Assembly: GCA_902478455.1 (NCBI GenBank)
Contig: CABSLJ010000005.1
Span: 1 to 36,109 of the forward strand
Direction of reading: 5' to 3'
Source: an uncultured Oscillospiraceae bacterium
GTDB lineage: Bacteria; Bacillota; Clostridia; Oscillospirales; Acutalibacteraceae
DNA length: 36,109 nt
A program made the position numbers and the translations under genes. Shown piece after piece: positions 17,327 to 24,818 of the stretch. Numbering within the stretch: position 1 is the stretch's first letter; the number at the start of each line of letters is the position of its first letter. The notes beneath the pieces were generated by a model. It did no database searches. It was not told the origin of the DNA and was given only the letters and a program-made list of their open reading frames with translations.

Positions 17327-18376
17327 ATGCAGCGTTTTGAGCCTGATTACCGAAATATCTTAGATGCCGCCAGCAACCGTAAACCACGGCGGCTTCCCCT
17401 TTATGAGCACGGTGTTGACGTCAGCGTAATGGAGCAGGTGCTCGGGATAAAATTTCTGGATGGATTATACGGCGGCTATGAAGAGAAAAAGGAGTTTTTC
17501 CGTCATTACTGCGATTTCTTTTATCAGATGGGGTACGATACAGTCACCTTTGAGCAATGTATTGGTCCTGCTATGCCGGGGAGCGGTTCTTTGGGCGGCC
17601 ATGTGCCGGGTGTGATTAAAAACCGGGAAGATTTTGAAAAATATCCTTGGGAATCAATTCCGGACCGCTATTTCGCGCTTTACGCAGAGAACTTCCGCGC
17701 GCTCGCAGAGGTCATTCCTGCGGGAATGCGGGCTATTGGCGGCGTGGGAAACGGAATCTTTGAATGTGTCCAGGATGTTACCGGTTATATGGATCTCTGT
17801 TATATCCGGGAGGACGACCCGGGACTTTACGCCGCTCTGTTTCAGCGGGTGGGTAAGGTGAACCTGGCCATTTGGAAACGTTTTTTAAAGGAATTTTCCG
17901 ATCTTTTCTGCGTATGCCGTTTTGGGGACGATCTTGGGTACAAAAGCTCCACCCTCCTTCCGGCGGACGACATCCGAGAGAATATTTTTCCGCAGTATGC
18001 TCCCATTGTGGAGGAGATACACCGTGCAGGAAAGAGATTCCTGCTGCACTCCTGCGGTTGTATATTTGATGTGATGGAGGAGCTGATCAACGTCGTAAAG
18101 ATAGATGCCAAACACTCCAATGAAGATCAGATCGCTCCGTTCCCCGTATGGGTGGAACGATACGGCGACCGCATCGGTAATTTCGGAGGAATTGATACCG
18201 ACGCTGTTTGCCGGCTGGACCGCGTCCAGATGAAGGAGTACATTTTGGACGTGATCCGCCAATGTGAGGGGCATGGGGGCTTTGCATTCGGCTCAGGCAA
18301 TTCGATTCCAGCTTATGTCCCGGCTGAAAATTATGTCAATATGGTGGAAATTGTCCGCGAATACCGCGGCGAATAG
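17327..18376 (+). CDS. URO-D superfamily protein (HSCG without third Cys)
   Basis: 349 residues. N-terminal FEPDYRNILDAASNRKPRRLPLYEHGVD, then FGDDLGYKSSTLLPADDIRENIFPQY, HSCG (His241, Cys243), KHSNEDQIAPF, and a C-terminal FGSGNSIPAYVPAENYVNM. The last segment aligns with where methyltransferases carry their third zinc Cys, but no Cys is present, so the metal site would be incomplete or different. It is divergent from the other three paralogues. ATG at 17327 is supported by AAAAGGAG; a start at 17264 would overlap the upstream gene and add a charged stretch unlike the family. Last gene of the rightward operon, about 175 bp before a terminator. Reaction unknown. Confidence 0.85.
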   Translation: MQRFEPDYRNILDAASNRKPRRLPLYEHGVDVSVMEQVLGIKFLDGLYGGYEEKKEFFRHYCDFFYQMGYDTVTFEQCIGPAMPGSGSLGGHVPGVIKNREDFEKYPWESIPDRYFALYAENFRALAEVIPAGMRAIGGVGNGIFECVQDVTGYMDLCYIREDDPGLYAALFQRVGKVNLAIWKRFLKEFSDLFCVCRFGDDLGYKSSTLLPADDIRENIFPQYAPIVEEIHRAGKRFLLHSCGCIFDVMEELINVVKIDAKHSNEDQIAPFPVWVERYGDRIGNFGGIDTDAVCRLDRVQMKEYILDVIRQCEGHGGFAFGSGNSIPAYVPAENYVNMVEIVREYRGE

Positions 18377-18716
18377 CGTGAAATTTTTATTTCATGTAAA
18401 TGCAACGTTTTCTCGATGGACGGCGGAATCGAAGGGAAACGGATCGCTTATGCTGCCGATGTGCCATAGGCGCATTGGTTCTGGCCATGCTTCTGATCTG
18501 CTTCTATACGGAAATCAAATCATTAAGCGCATCTCAGGAAAATCGAAAACGGGGTGACCGGAGTGGCAGCGGTCACTCCGTTTTTTGCCGTTTACCAAAG
18601 AGGAAGAGATTCTCTTCCCTTACAAGACATGTTGTTGGGATAATTTGCTGAAAATCGGACGAAAAATCGAGATTTGATAAAAGTTTGACGAATTTTCTGC
18701 AAAACTGTAAAAACGC
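18377..18716. other. Intergenic region after the URO-D operon
   Basis: No gene supported. An open frame from 18400 includes a short hydrophobic stretch but has no ribosome site and reads through the terminator at 18551-18586. Past the terminator the sequence becomes A/T-rich up to the promoter at 18717. Confidence 0.55.
18551..18586 (+). terminator. Rho-independent terminator of the GH130/GH2/URO-D operon
   Basis: GGGGTGACC (18551-18559) pairs with GGTCACTCC (18571-18579) with one G-U. An alternative stem is CGGAGTG (18559-18565) with CACTCCG (18574-18580). Both are followed by T6 at 18581-18586. Confidence 0.85.
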
Positions 18717-18745
18717 TGGACTTTTTGCCTCGAATGACGTATAAT
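18717..18745 (+). promoter_or_regulatory. Promoter of the riboswitch-controlled surface-protein gene
   Basis: TGGACT (18717-18722), a 17-bp spacer, then a perfect TATAAT (18740-18745). Transcription would begin near 18752 and place the c-di-GMP aptamer about 65 nt into the leader. Confidence 0.7.
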
Positions 18746-18814
18746 ACAAATGGTTAAATTTCGGGAACATCAGTTCCTGAAGTTGGCTGTAGATTTTTTT
18801 ATATCACGCAAAAA

Positions 18815-18903
18815 TCAATATTCGGCAAACCCGGGGAAACCCGGCGGCGCAAAGCTATAGGGGCTAATTCATTCAAAAAGAGTGAAAAGCCAGCCAGTTG
18901 CAA
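18815..18903 (+). ncRNA. Class I cyclic-di-GMP riboswitch aptamer (GEMM-I)
   Basis: The conserved core is visible in order: GGCAAAC (18824-18830), a hairpin CCGGG-GAAA-CCCGG with the GNRA tetraloop, GGCGCAAAGC with the near-invariant CGCAAAGC, TATAGGGGCTA, a second helix with CATTC/GAGTG and GGCT/AGCC pairing, and GCCAGCCAGTTGC closing back on GGCAAAC. This is the clostridial form of the GEMM-I motif. It lies between a promoter and a secreted surface-protein gene, a common target class. Recognised by eye; not scored with a covariance model. Confidence 0.85.
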
Positions 18904-18915
18904 CTGTTGTCTTTT

Positions 18916-18956
18916 ACGGGCTGGCTTTGGCATCAAAGTCAGCCCGTTATTTATAT
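18916..18956 (+). terminator. Riboswitch expression platform: terminator hairpin
   Basis: ACGGGCTGGCTTTG (18916-18929) pairs with CAAAGTCAGCCCGT (18934-18947), a 14-bp stem with one G-U, loop GCAT, then a T-rich run (TTATTTATAT). The left arm (18919-18928) is exactly complementary to AAAGCCAGCC (18886-18895) in the 3' part of the aptamer. Aptamer folding and the antiterminator therefore exclude each other. The logic predicts that c-di-GMP turns the gene off. Confidence 0.7.
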
Positions 18957-19074
18957 GCATATATCTGAAGCGCATTGCATTCGTATGCACAAGTGAAAAA
19001 ATCCCTTGTTGCCGCTGCAGCTGTGGCGACGCATGGGGATGAAATAAAAATCATTCAGAAGGGAAAGAAAGATC

Positions 19075-21336
19075 ATGAAAAAAAGCAAGATCCTTTTAAC
19101 CGTGATTTTGTGCCTGGCAATGGTGTTGACCATGTTCAACGGCGTTGTCTTCGCAACAGAGACGACGGAAGACGTGACGCCTGTTGTGAACTATGGCGCC
19201 GCATCGATCGAGGGAGATACCATCCACCTGATGGAGAACGCTCCCGCGGTCATCGCCTTTACTTCGGCTCAGAATTGGGACATAGTCGGCTATCAGTATA
19301 GTGAGGCGCGGCCCGAAGGTCTGGATATTCAGGATGAGACGCCTCTGGAGGAGGATTCCCTGGTTCCCACCTATCGTTTTGGAAATCTGACTGCGGGAAC
19401 CTACGAGTTTACGCTGACGATTAGTGAAAATGAAAATTATGAGACCGTCTACCAGAAAACCTATACGCTGGACGTCAAGGCTGTGGACCAAGGACCGACC
19501 TATGGGGACGCCAAAGATTATGTTTCCGGGAAGCTTACCGATGTCAAGAATTTCTATGCCAACGGCAACAACGTCACCATCGTGGAAGAAAACGGGAAAA
19601 CCATTGCCAAGGTGGCGGGCTGCCCGGACATCGTACTGTCTGAAGGCTCTTGGTATGTTTATGCCGGCGGTGTGACTGAGAACGCCAGCTATGATACAGT
19701 GACCATCACCATGGAGGGCGGCAATGTCGCCAATATTATCGGCTCCAATAAGGTTGCGGGTTCCATCCAGACTTCCAACATCGTCATCAAAAACGGTACT
19801 GTGGGCATGGTGATTGCCAACAGAGGCGGTACAGGATCGGGCGCGCCGAGCTATGACAAGCGTACCGACTACAGCGTGGGAACCGCCAATATCACCATTA
19901 GCGGCGGCACCTTCCAGGCGGTTGCCGGCACCTATGGCTACACTTATACCGAGAACGTCAATATGAATGTCAGCGGCGGCTACTTCAGCGCTAAAACCAG
20001 CCCGACACAAACGGGTATCGTTCTCGGAGGGACCAACGGCGAAGTGAAAAACGCCACTCTCACCATGACCGGCGGCGAGACGGTCGGCGTCTGCCTGGGA
20101 CAGAGAACCATGATCTCTGAAAAAGCCACGCTGGACATCCAAGGCGGCACTGTAGGCAATATCTATGCCGGCTCTTACTACAACGGCAGCGAAAATTCCT
20201 CCAACTCCTGGTGGTTCAACCAGATCGGCAATGTCAACTACGGCATGGCCGCCGCACTCGACATTAAGATTGGCGCAGAAGTTTCCTACAATGACATCTT
20301 TGCGGGCTTCCAGTTCTACCCGGATGAGCTTGCAAAGTTTGAGGAGACCTATGCGGCCAAAAATCCCAGTCATCCCGCCATCGCCAACAAGGCTTATGCC
20401 AACGCGGCCGTGCGCGTCAATCTCTTTGCCAAGCCAGAGGAAGACTTTGTCCCGTCTGAGATAGATCAAGACAACACGAGCCTGCTGAAGGCGGTCGGCC
20501 TGCCCAACCTCACCGTCACCGACCACACCATCGAACCCGATCTGCCGGTCGTCGACCCGAGTGAGCCTGTGGAGGATGTCACCGTGGGTGTTGACGCCGA
20601 AGTCGGTAAGGAAGTGCTCAACAGCCAGGTCAACGCCATCATCAATGCGGTTCAGCAGGAGGGCACCGGCGCTACGCTGACCGGCGTCGTCAGCAATGAC
20701 GAGACTCCGGTGGCCGAGAAGATTGCAGAGGCGATTGAAGCGGGAAAGAACATCACCACAGAGGTGGTTGTGGAGCCCGTTGAGGAAAACGCCGTCTCCG
20801 CGCAGGACAAGGAGCTGATCGCCGGTTTGGCCGAGAACGCGACGATTGCCCAGTATCTGAATCTGAACGTCGTGCTCAAGGCGGGCGATGAAGTGATCGG
20901 CACCATCACCCAGCTGCCTGAAGCGATTACCTATATCATTCTCATTCCGGAAGAGCTGATCAATGACAATACCGCCTTCTATGTGGTGCGCGTCCATGAT
21001 GGAGCGGCCGACCGGTTGGAACTGACCCATGTCAGCGACAATCAATACAGCTTTACCACGGATCGCTATTCGACGTATGCGCTGGCTTACGAAGTAAAGG
21101 AAGATACCTCCTCGAGCGAAACGCCTTCCAGCAGTGAAGTTTCCTCCACAGAGACGTCCTCCAGTGAAGCCGGCTTGGATTCATCCAGTGAAGCGACCAC
21201 TGGCTCCTCCTCTGAGTCGGGCACCGATGCACCGAACACCGGAGACTCCAACTGGCTGCCCATGCTGCTGATGCTTGTTATGGGAGCTGCGGCTTTGACC
21301 ATGATTCTGGTTCGCCGCCGTGCGGAGAGCAAATAA
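19075..21336 (+). CDS. Secreted, cell-wall-anchored repeat protein (PNTGD sorting tail)
   Basis: 753 residues. Signal peptide MKKSKILLTVILCLAMVLTMFNGVVFA with predicted cleavage before TETTED. The middle (about residues 160-430) has repeated strands of the type NITISGGTF, NMNVSGGYF, TLTMTGGE and TLDIQGGTVGNIYAG, suggesting a beta-helix. A Thr/Val/Glu-rich domain and a Ser/Glu-rich linker follow. The C terminus is APNTGD, a hydrophobic span (LPMLLMLVMGAAALTMILV) and RRRAESK, which is a sortase-type sorting signal with Ala instead of Leu before PNTG. Exported and probably attached to peptidoglycan. It is controlled by the upstream c-di-GMP riboswitch, which suggests a role in adhesion or lifestyle switching. 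Ligand unknown. Confidence 0.88.
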   Translation: MKKSKILLTVILCLAMVLTMFNGVVFATETTEDVTPVVNYGAASIEGDTIHLMENAPAVIAFTSAQNWDIVGYQYSEARPEGLDIQDETPLEEDSLVPTYRFGNLTAGTYEFTLTISENENYETVYQKTYTLDVKAVDQGPTYGDAKDYVSGKLTDVKNFYANGNNVTIVEENGKTIAKVAGCPDIVLSEGSWYVYAGGVTENASYDTVTITMEGGNVANIIGSNKVAGSIQTSNIVIKNGTVGMVIANRGGTGSGAPSYDKRTDYSVGTANITISGGTFQAVAGTYGYTYTENVNMNVSGGYFSAKTSPTQTGIVLGGTNGEVKNATLTMTGGETVGVCLGQRTMISEKATLDIQGGTVGNIYAGSYYNGSENSSNSWWFNQIGNVNYGMAAALDIKIGAEVSYNDIFAGFQFYPDELAKFEETYAAKNPSHPAIANKAYANAAVRVNLFAKPEEDFVPSEIDQDNTSLLKAVGLPNLTVTDHTIEPDLPVVDPSEPVEDVTVGVDAEVGKEVLNSQVNAIINAVQQEGTGATLTGVVSNDETPVAEKIAEAIEAGKNITTEVVVEPVEENAVSAQDKELIAGLAENATIAQYLNLNVVLKAGDEVIGTITQLPEAITYIILIPEELINDNTAFYVVRVHDGAADRLELTHVSDNQYSFTTDRYSTYALAYEVKEDTSSSETPSSSEVSSTETSSSEAGLDSSSEATTGSSSESGTDAPNTGDSNWLPMLLMLVMGAAALTMILVRRRAESK

Positions 21337-21360
21337 CAATTACCGAATCCCGTAAAATAG

Positions 21361-21398
21361 AAAGGGAGCGACCGTGATGCAGCGGCCGCTCCCTTTTT
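21361..21398 (+). terminator. Rho-independent terminator of the surface-protein gene
   Basis: AAAGGGAGCG (21361-21370) pairs with CGCTCCCTTT (21387-21396), with further CCG/CGG pairs inside, followed by T5. It starts 24 bp after the stop codon. Confidence 0.9.
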
Positions 21399-21788
21399 CT
21401 GTCGCCGAAAAGGCAGGATATTCCCAAGTTCAACTGGGGGTGGATCAAAACTATTTTAATGAAGAGAAAGAACCTCCTGTGCTGGAATAAAGCTGGTCTG
21501 GCAACCAGCAAAAAGCACGGGAGGTTCTTGTCAGTGGGTGACATAAGAAGTTTCTCACACAGCAAGTACAAAAGTATCGACGGCAAATGATAAAAAAGAT
21601 CAAAGCAGACGCAGGGAAAATACGGAGAGAATGGAGTGAATGAAGTGAGCCAACCCTTATGGAAGTGGAATACTGCCCGGATTCTATGCATGCCGGCGAA
21701 GATACCGCCGCGCTTTCGTGCCGCGAGCTTTTGGTCTGAGCAAACCAAGCGTTCAACGGACGGCCTTGATTATTGCCGTCAGCGACGG
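21399..21788. other. Unassigned intergenic region with a structured element
   Basis: No gene I can support. Open frames on both strands lack ribosome sites and family motifs. It holds the long hairpin at 21468-21529, and then a stretch rich in short Lys/Ser-coding codons that stops after a few residues in each frame. It could be decayed transposase or other mobile remnant, or hold an unrecognised small RNA; neither can be shown from sequence alone. Confidence 0.5.
21468..21529. repeat. Long inverted repeat with nested inner hairpin
   Basis: AAGAACCTCCTGTGCT (21468-21483) pairs with AGCACGGGAGGTTCTT (21514-21529) over 16 bp with one wobble. Inside, GCTGG (21492-21496) pairs with CCAGC (21505-21509). 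No T run follows on either strand, so it is not a simple terminator. It resembles a small structured RNA or a miniature element end. Confidence 0.6.
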
Positions 21789-22295
21789 TCAAAATTCCTT
21801 TTCCACCGCGCGGCCCTCCACAAGGGAGGCCTGAGGGTCGATCACCCGCTGGTTTTTGGACCCGCGGAAGCGCAGCATGAGGGATTTCTGTTCAAGCAGA
21901 AAAGGACCGTCTACCAGAGTGTCGGTCTCTTCTAACAGCGCGCGCCAGCCGGGATGCCGCTCCAGTCCCGCGAGCAGCTGCTCGATGGTATAGCCGGTGT
22001 AGGTGATCACGTCCAGTCCCCGCTCATGCAGGGCGCGCGCCAGTCCGGCGAAGGCCTCCGCCTGAAGAAAGGGATCTCCCCCTGAAAAGGTGACCCCCTT
22101 GAGCAGAGGATTGAGCGCCGCAGCGGCGAGGATGTTCTCGGTGGAGGAATCGTAGCCGCCGGCGGGGTCGTGGGTTTCGGGATTGTGGCAGCCGGGGCAG
22201 CGGTGGGGGCAGCCCTGGGCAAAGACCACCAGCCGGATGCCCGGACCGTCCACAATCGACTCCCGGATGACGCCGGCGAGCCTGAGCTTTGCCAT
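21789..22295 (-). CDS. nrdG: Anaerobic ribonucleotide reductase activating enzyme
   Basis: 168-residue radical-SAM activase that installs the glycyl radical on NrdD. Seen: CPHRCPGC, the CX3CX2C cluster-binding motif near residues 29-36, and GVIRESIVDGPGIRLVVFAQGC before it, characteristic of NrdG. GVTFSGGDPF is the SAM-binding GGD/E motif. The length is normal. Its ATG overlaps the nrdD stop by one base, so translation is probably coupled. Acts in the cytosol under strict anaerobiosis. Confidence 0.95.
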   Translation of the reverse strand: MAKLRLAGVIRESIVDGPGIRLVVFAQGCPHRCPGCHNPETHDPAGGYDSSTENILAAAALNPLLKGVTFSGGDPFLQAEAFAGLARALHERGLDVITYTGYTIEQLLAGLERHPGWRALLEETDTLVDGPFLLEQKSLMLRFRGSKNQRVIDPQASLVEGRAVEKEF

Positions 22296-24643
22296 CAGAT
22301 ACGCTCCATTTCCCCGGAACCGGTGCCGAGAGAGTGCTTGACGCGGTCGCGCACCTCCGCCTGTTTGGCGTTGTTGAAACGGTCGAGAGTGCCGACGAGA
22401 TAGCCGGTAATCCGGCGGATGCGCTCAAAGCCGGGGTCGCCCTCGTCCTCGGAACGGCCGCATTTGGGGCAGGTATCTCCGATGATGCCGGTGTAGCCGC
22501 AGACCGGGTCGCGGTCGACCGGATGGTTGACCGAACCGTAGCCGATGCCGGCCTCCTTCATGCAGCGGATGACCTGCTCGAAGGCGTCAAGATTTTCGCA
22601 CGGGTCGCCGTCGAGCTCGACGTAGGTGATGTGGCCGCCGTTGGTCAGGTTGTGGTAGGGCGCCTCGAGGCGGATTTTATCCCAGGCGGAGATGTCGAAA
22701 TAGACGGGAATATGGAAGGAGTTGGTGTAATACTCACGGTCGGTGACGCCGGGAATTTTGCCGAATTTCTGCGCGTCCAGACGAACGAAGCGGCCGGAAA
22801 GGCCTTCGGCGGGCGTGGCGATCAGGGAGAAGTTGAGGCCGTGTTTCTTGGTGGCCTGATCCATACGCTGGCGCATATAGCCGACAATCTCCAAGCCGAG
22901 ATTTTGCGCCTCGCGGCTTTCGCCGTGGTGGACGCCGATGAGCGCCTTGAGGCATTCAGCCAAACCGATGAAGCCCATCGTGAGGGTGCCGTGCTTTAAC
23001 ACCTCTCTGATTTCATCGTCAGGGCCGAGTTTGTCCGAATCAAGCCAGACGCCCTGGCCCATCAGGAAGGGAAAATTCCGCACCAGCTTCTGGGCCTGGA
23101 GTTCAAAGCGCTCGAGCAGCTGCTCGATGACCAGATCGATCTTGCGGTCGAGCTGCTCGAAGAAGAAGTCAACGTTCTTATTGCTCAGGATGGCCAGCCG
23201 GGGGAGGTTGATGGAAGTAAAGCTCAGATTGCCGCGGCCGTTGACGATCTCCCGCGTGGGATCGTAGCTGTTGGCGACGACGCGGGTGCGGCAGCCCATG
23301 TAGGCGACCTCGGTCTCCGGATGGCCCTCCTTGTAGTAGGCGAGATTGAAGGGGGAATCGATAAAGGAGAAGTTGGGGAAAAGACGCTTGGCGCTGACGC
23401 GGCAGGCCAGCTTGAACAGGTCGTAGTTGGGGTCGCCGGGATTGTAGTTTACCCCCTCCTTGACCTTGAAGATATGAATGGGGAAGATGGGCGTCTCTCC
23501 GTTGCCGAGGCCGGCCTCAGTGGCCAAGAGCACGTTCTTGATGACCATGCGGCCCTCGGGCGTGGTGTCCATCCCATAGTTGATGGAGCTGAAGGGAATC
23601 TGCGCGCCGGCGCGGGAATGCATGGTATTGAGGTTGTGCACCAGCGCCTCCATGGCCTGGTAGGTGGCGCGATCGGTCTCACGGTTGGCGTGGCGGAAGG
23701 CAAAGGACTGAAGCTTTCCGGCCGTCTCCCCGTCAAAGCGTTCGCTCAGCAGCGCGAGCTCGGCGGCCATGTAGGCTTCGCCGTCGTCCAGCTTGGGACC
23801 GGCGCCCGCGGCCGCTTCCGCAGCGGACAGGATTTCCCTGGAAAGGGCTTCGCCGTCCTCCAACCCGGCGACCAGTTCGAGGGCGCGGGCGAGGTTCTGA
23901 CGGTAGACTCGACGGTAGGTTTTCTGCACGCCCTTTGCCATGGCGTAGTCGAAATTCGGAATGCTCTGGCCGCCGTGCTGGTCGTTCTGGTTGCTCTGGA
24001 TGGCGATGCAGGCGAGTGCGCTGTAGCTTGAGATGTCGTTGGGTTCGCGCAGGAAGCCGTGGCCGGTGGAGAAGCCGCCGGTGAAGAGCTTGTCCAGATC
24101 GATCTGACAGCAGGTGGTCGTCAGGGTCAGAAAATCGAGGTCATGGATGTGGATATCCCCTTCGCGGTGAGCCTTGGCGTGCTTGGGGTCTAGGATGTAC
24201 ATTTCATAAAACTGTTTGGCGCCTTCCGAACCATACTTGAGCATGGTGCCCATGGCGGTGTCGCCGTCGATGTTGGCGTTTTCCCGCTTGACGTCGTTGT
24301 CCTTGGCCGGCTTGAAGGTCAAATCCTCATAGATCTTCATCAGCCGGGTGTTCATCTCGCGCACGCGGGTGCGCTCGGCGCGGTAAAGAATGTATTCTTT
24401 GGCGGTGCGGGCGTGGCCGTTTTCAATGAGCACCTTTTCCACCACGTCCTGCACGTGCTCCACGGTGGGCGGCGTGCTCAGGCCTTCCGCCTCAATGCAG
24501 CCGGATACCATCCGCGCGAGCTCCAGGGAGGATTGGTAGTCGTGCCCGCCGATGGCCTCGGCCGCTTTGAAGATGGCGTTCGCGATCTTTTCCTCATTGA
24601 ATGCCGTCTCCCGGCCGTCTCTCTTGATGATTGTACTGATCAT
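22295..24643 (-). CDS. nrdD: Anaerobic ribonucleoside-triphosphate reductase, class III
   Basis: 782 residues. Reduces ribonucleoside triphosphates to deoxy forms using a glycyl radical. N-terminal ATP-cone (IIKRDGRETAFNEEKIANAIFKAAEAIG) at about residues 4-95 for allosteric control. The C-terminal radical site RRITGYLVG places the radical on Gly747. A zinc-site region VCGYTGIIGDTCPKCG precedes it, with three visible Cys; the fourth position of the usual CxxC pair is Asp (DPVC). EYYTNSFHIPV and HGLNFSLIATPAEG fit the family. The ribosome site AGGAGA lies upstream on the minus strand. First gene of nrdDG, under a promoter with NrdR boxes. Confidence 0.96.
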   Translation of the reverse strand: MISTIIKRDGRETAFNEEKIANAIFKAAEAIGGHDYQSSLELARMVSGCIEAEGLSTPPTVEHVQDVVEKVLIENGHARTAKEYILYRAERTRVREMNTRLMKIYEDLTFKPAKDNDVKRENANIDGDTAMGTMLKYGSEGAKQFYEMYILDPKHAKAHREGDIHIHDLDFLTLTTTCCQIDLDKLFTGGFSTGHGFLREPNDISSYSALACIAIQSNQNDQHGGQSIPNFDYAMAKGVQKTYRRVYRQNLARALELVAGLEDGEALSREILSAAEAAAGAGPKLDDGEAYMAAELALLSERFDGETAGKLQSFAFRHANRETDRATYQAMEALVHNLNTMHSRAGAQIPFSSINYGMDTTPEGRMVIKNVLLATEAGLGNGETPIFPIHIFKVKEGVNYNPGDPNYDLFKLACRVSAKRLFPNFSFIDSPFNLAYYKEGHPETEVAYMGCRTRVVANSYDPTREIVNGRGNLSFTSINLPRLAILSNKNVDFFFEQLDRKIDLVIEQLLERFELQAQKLVRNFPFLMGQGVWLDSDKLGPDDEIREVLKHGTLTMGFIGLAECLKALIGVHHGESREAQNLGLEIVGYMRQRMDQATKKHGLNFSLIATPAEGLSGRFVRLDAQKFGKIPGVTDREYYTNSFHIPVYFDISAWDKIRLEAPYHNLTNGGHITYVELDGDPCENLDAFEQVIRCMKEAGIGYGSVNHPVDRDPVCGYTGIIGDTCPKCGRSEDEGDPGFERIRRITGYLVGTLDRFNNAKQAEVRDRVKHSLGTGSGEMERI

Positions 24644-24671
24644 GTAGCCATCTCCTCTTATATTTCTTTAT

Positions 24672-24687
24672 AAACTATATCTTGTGT
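24672..24687 (-). promoter_or_regulatory. NrdR box 1 (downstream of the nrdD start site)
   Basis: AAACTATATCTTGTGT matches 14 of 16 positions of the NrdR box form ACACTATATATTGTGT. It lies about 15 bp downstream of the predicted transcription start and 31 bp from a second, weaker box, the helix-phased spacing usual for NrdR pairs. Confidence 0.7.
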
Positions 24688-24702
24688 TTTAAGCGCCGGA
24701 AC

Positions 24703-24737
24703 ATACAAATTATAGTACTTATGTTGCGGGGTGTCAA
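24703..24737 (-). promoter_or_regulatory. Consensus promoter of nrdDG overlapping NrdR box 2
   Basis: On the minus strand a perfect TTGACA (24737-24732), a 17-bp spacer and a perfect TATAAT (24714-24709). The weaker second NrdR-like box (24703-24718) covers the -10 element, so NrdR binding would block RNA polymerase. NrdR represses ribonucleotide reductase genes when dATP is high; no nrdR gene is in the window. Confidence 0.75.
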
Positions 24738-24760
24738 GACGAAAAACACCCGAGACGCAA

Positions 24761-24795
24761 AAAATCCCGTACACGGAAAAGACCCCGTGTACGGG
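24761..24795 (-). terminator. Terminator of the acyltransferase-like gene
   Basis: A perfect 11-bp stem CCCGTACACGG (24766-24776) with CCGTGTACGGG (24785-24795), loop of 8 nt. Reading leftward it is followed by ATTTTTT, so it ends transcripts from 24819-25826. Confidence 0.9.
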
Positions 24796-24818
24796 AAATC
24801 CTTGCAAAACTGGAGAAA

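Noticed and set aside
10305..18376. HemE (haem biosynthesis) for the URO-D proteins
   Set aside because: Four divergent copies within a glycan locus and no other haem genes make this unlikely.
18400..18651. 83-codon plus-strand frame with a hydrophobic stretch after the URO-D operon
   Set aside because: No ribosome site and it reads through a strong terminator.
19096..21045. Long open frame on the minus strand inside the surface-protein gene
   Set aside because: No ribosome site or family motif; it is antisense to a gene with a signal peptide and sorting tail. The lack of stops follows from codon bias.
22289..24031. Plus-strand frames opposite nrdD
   Set aside because: Shadows of nrdD codons, no motif or ribosome site.
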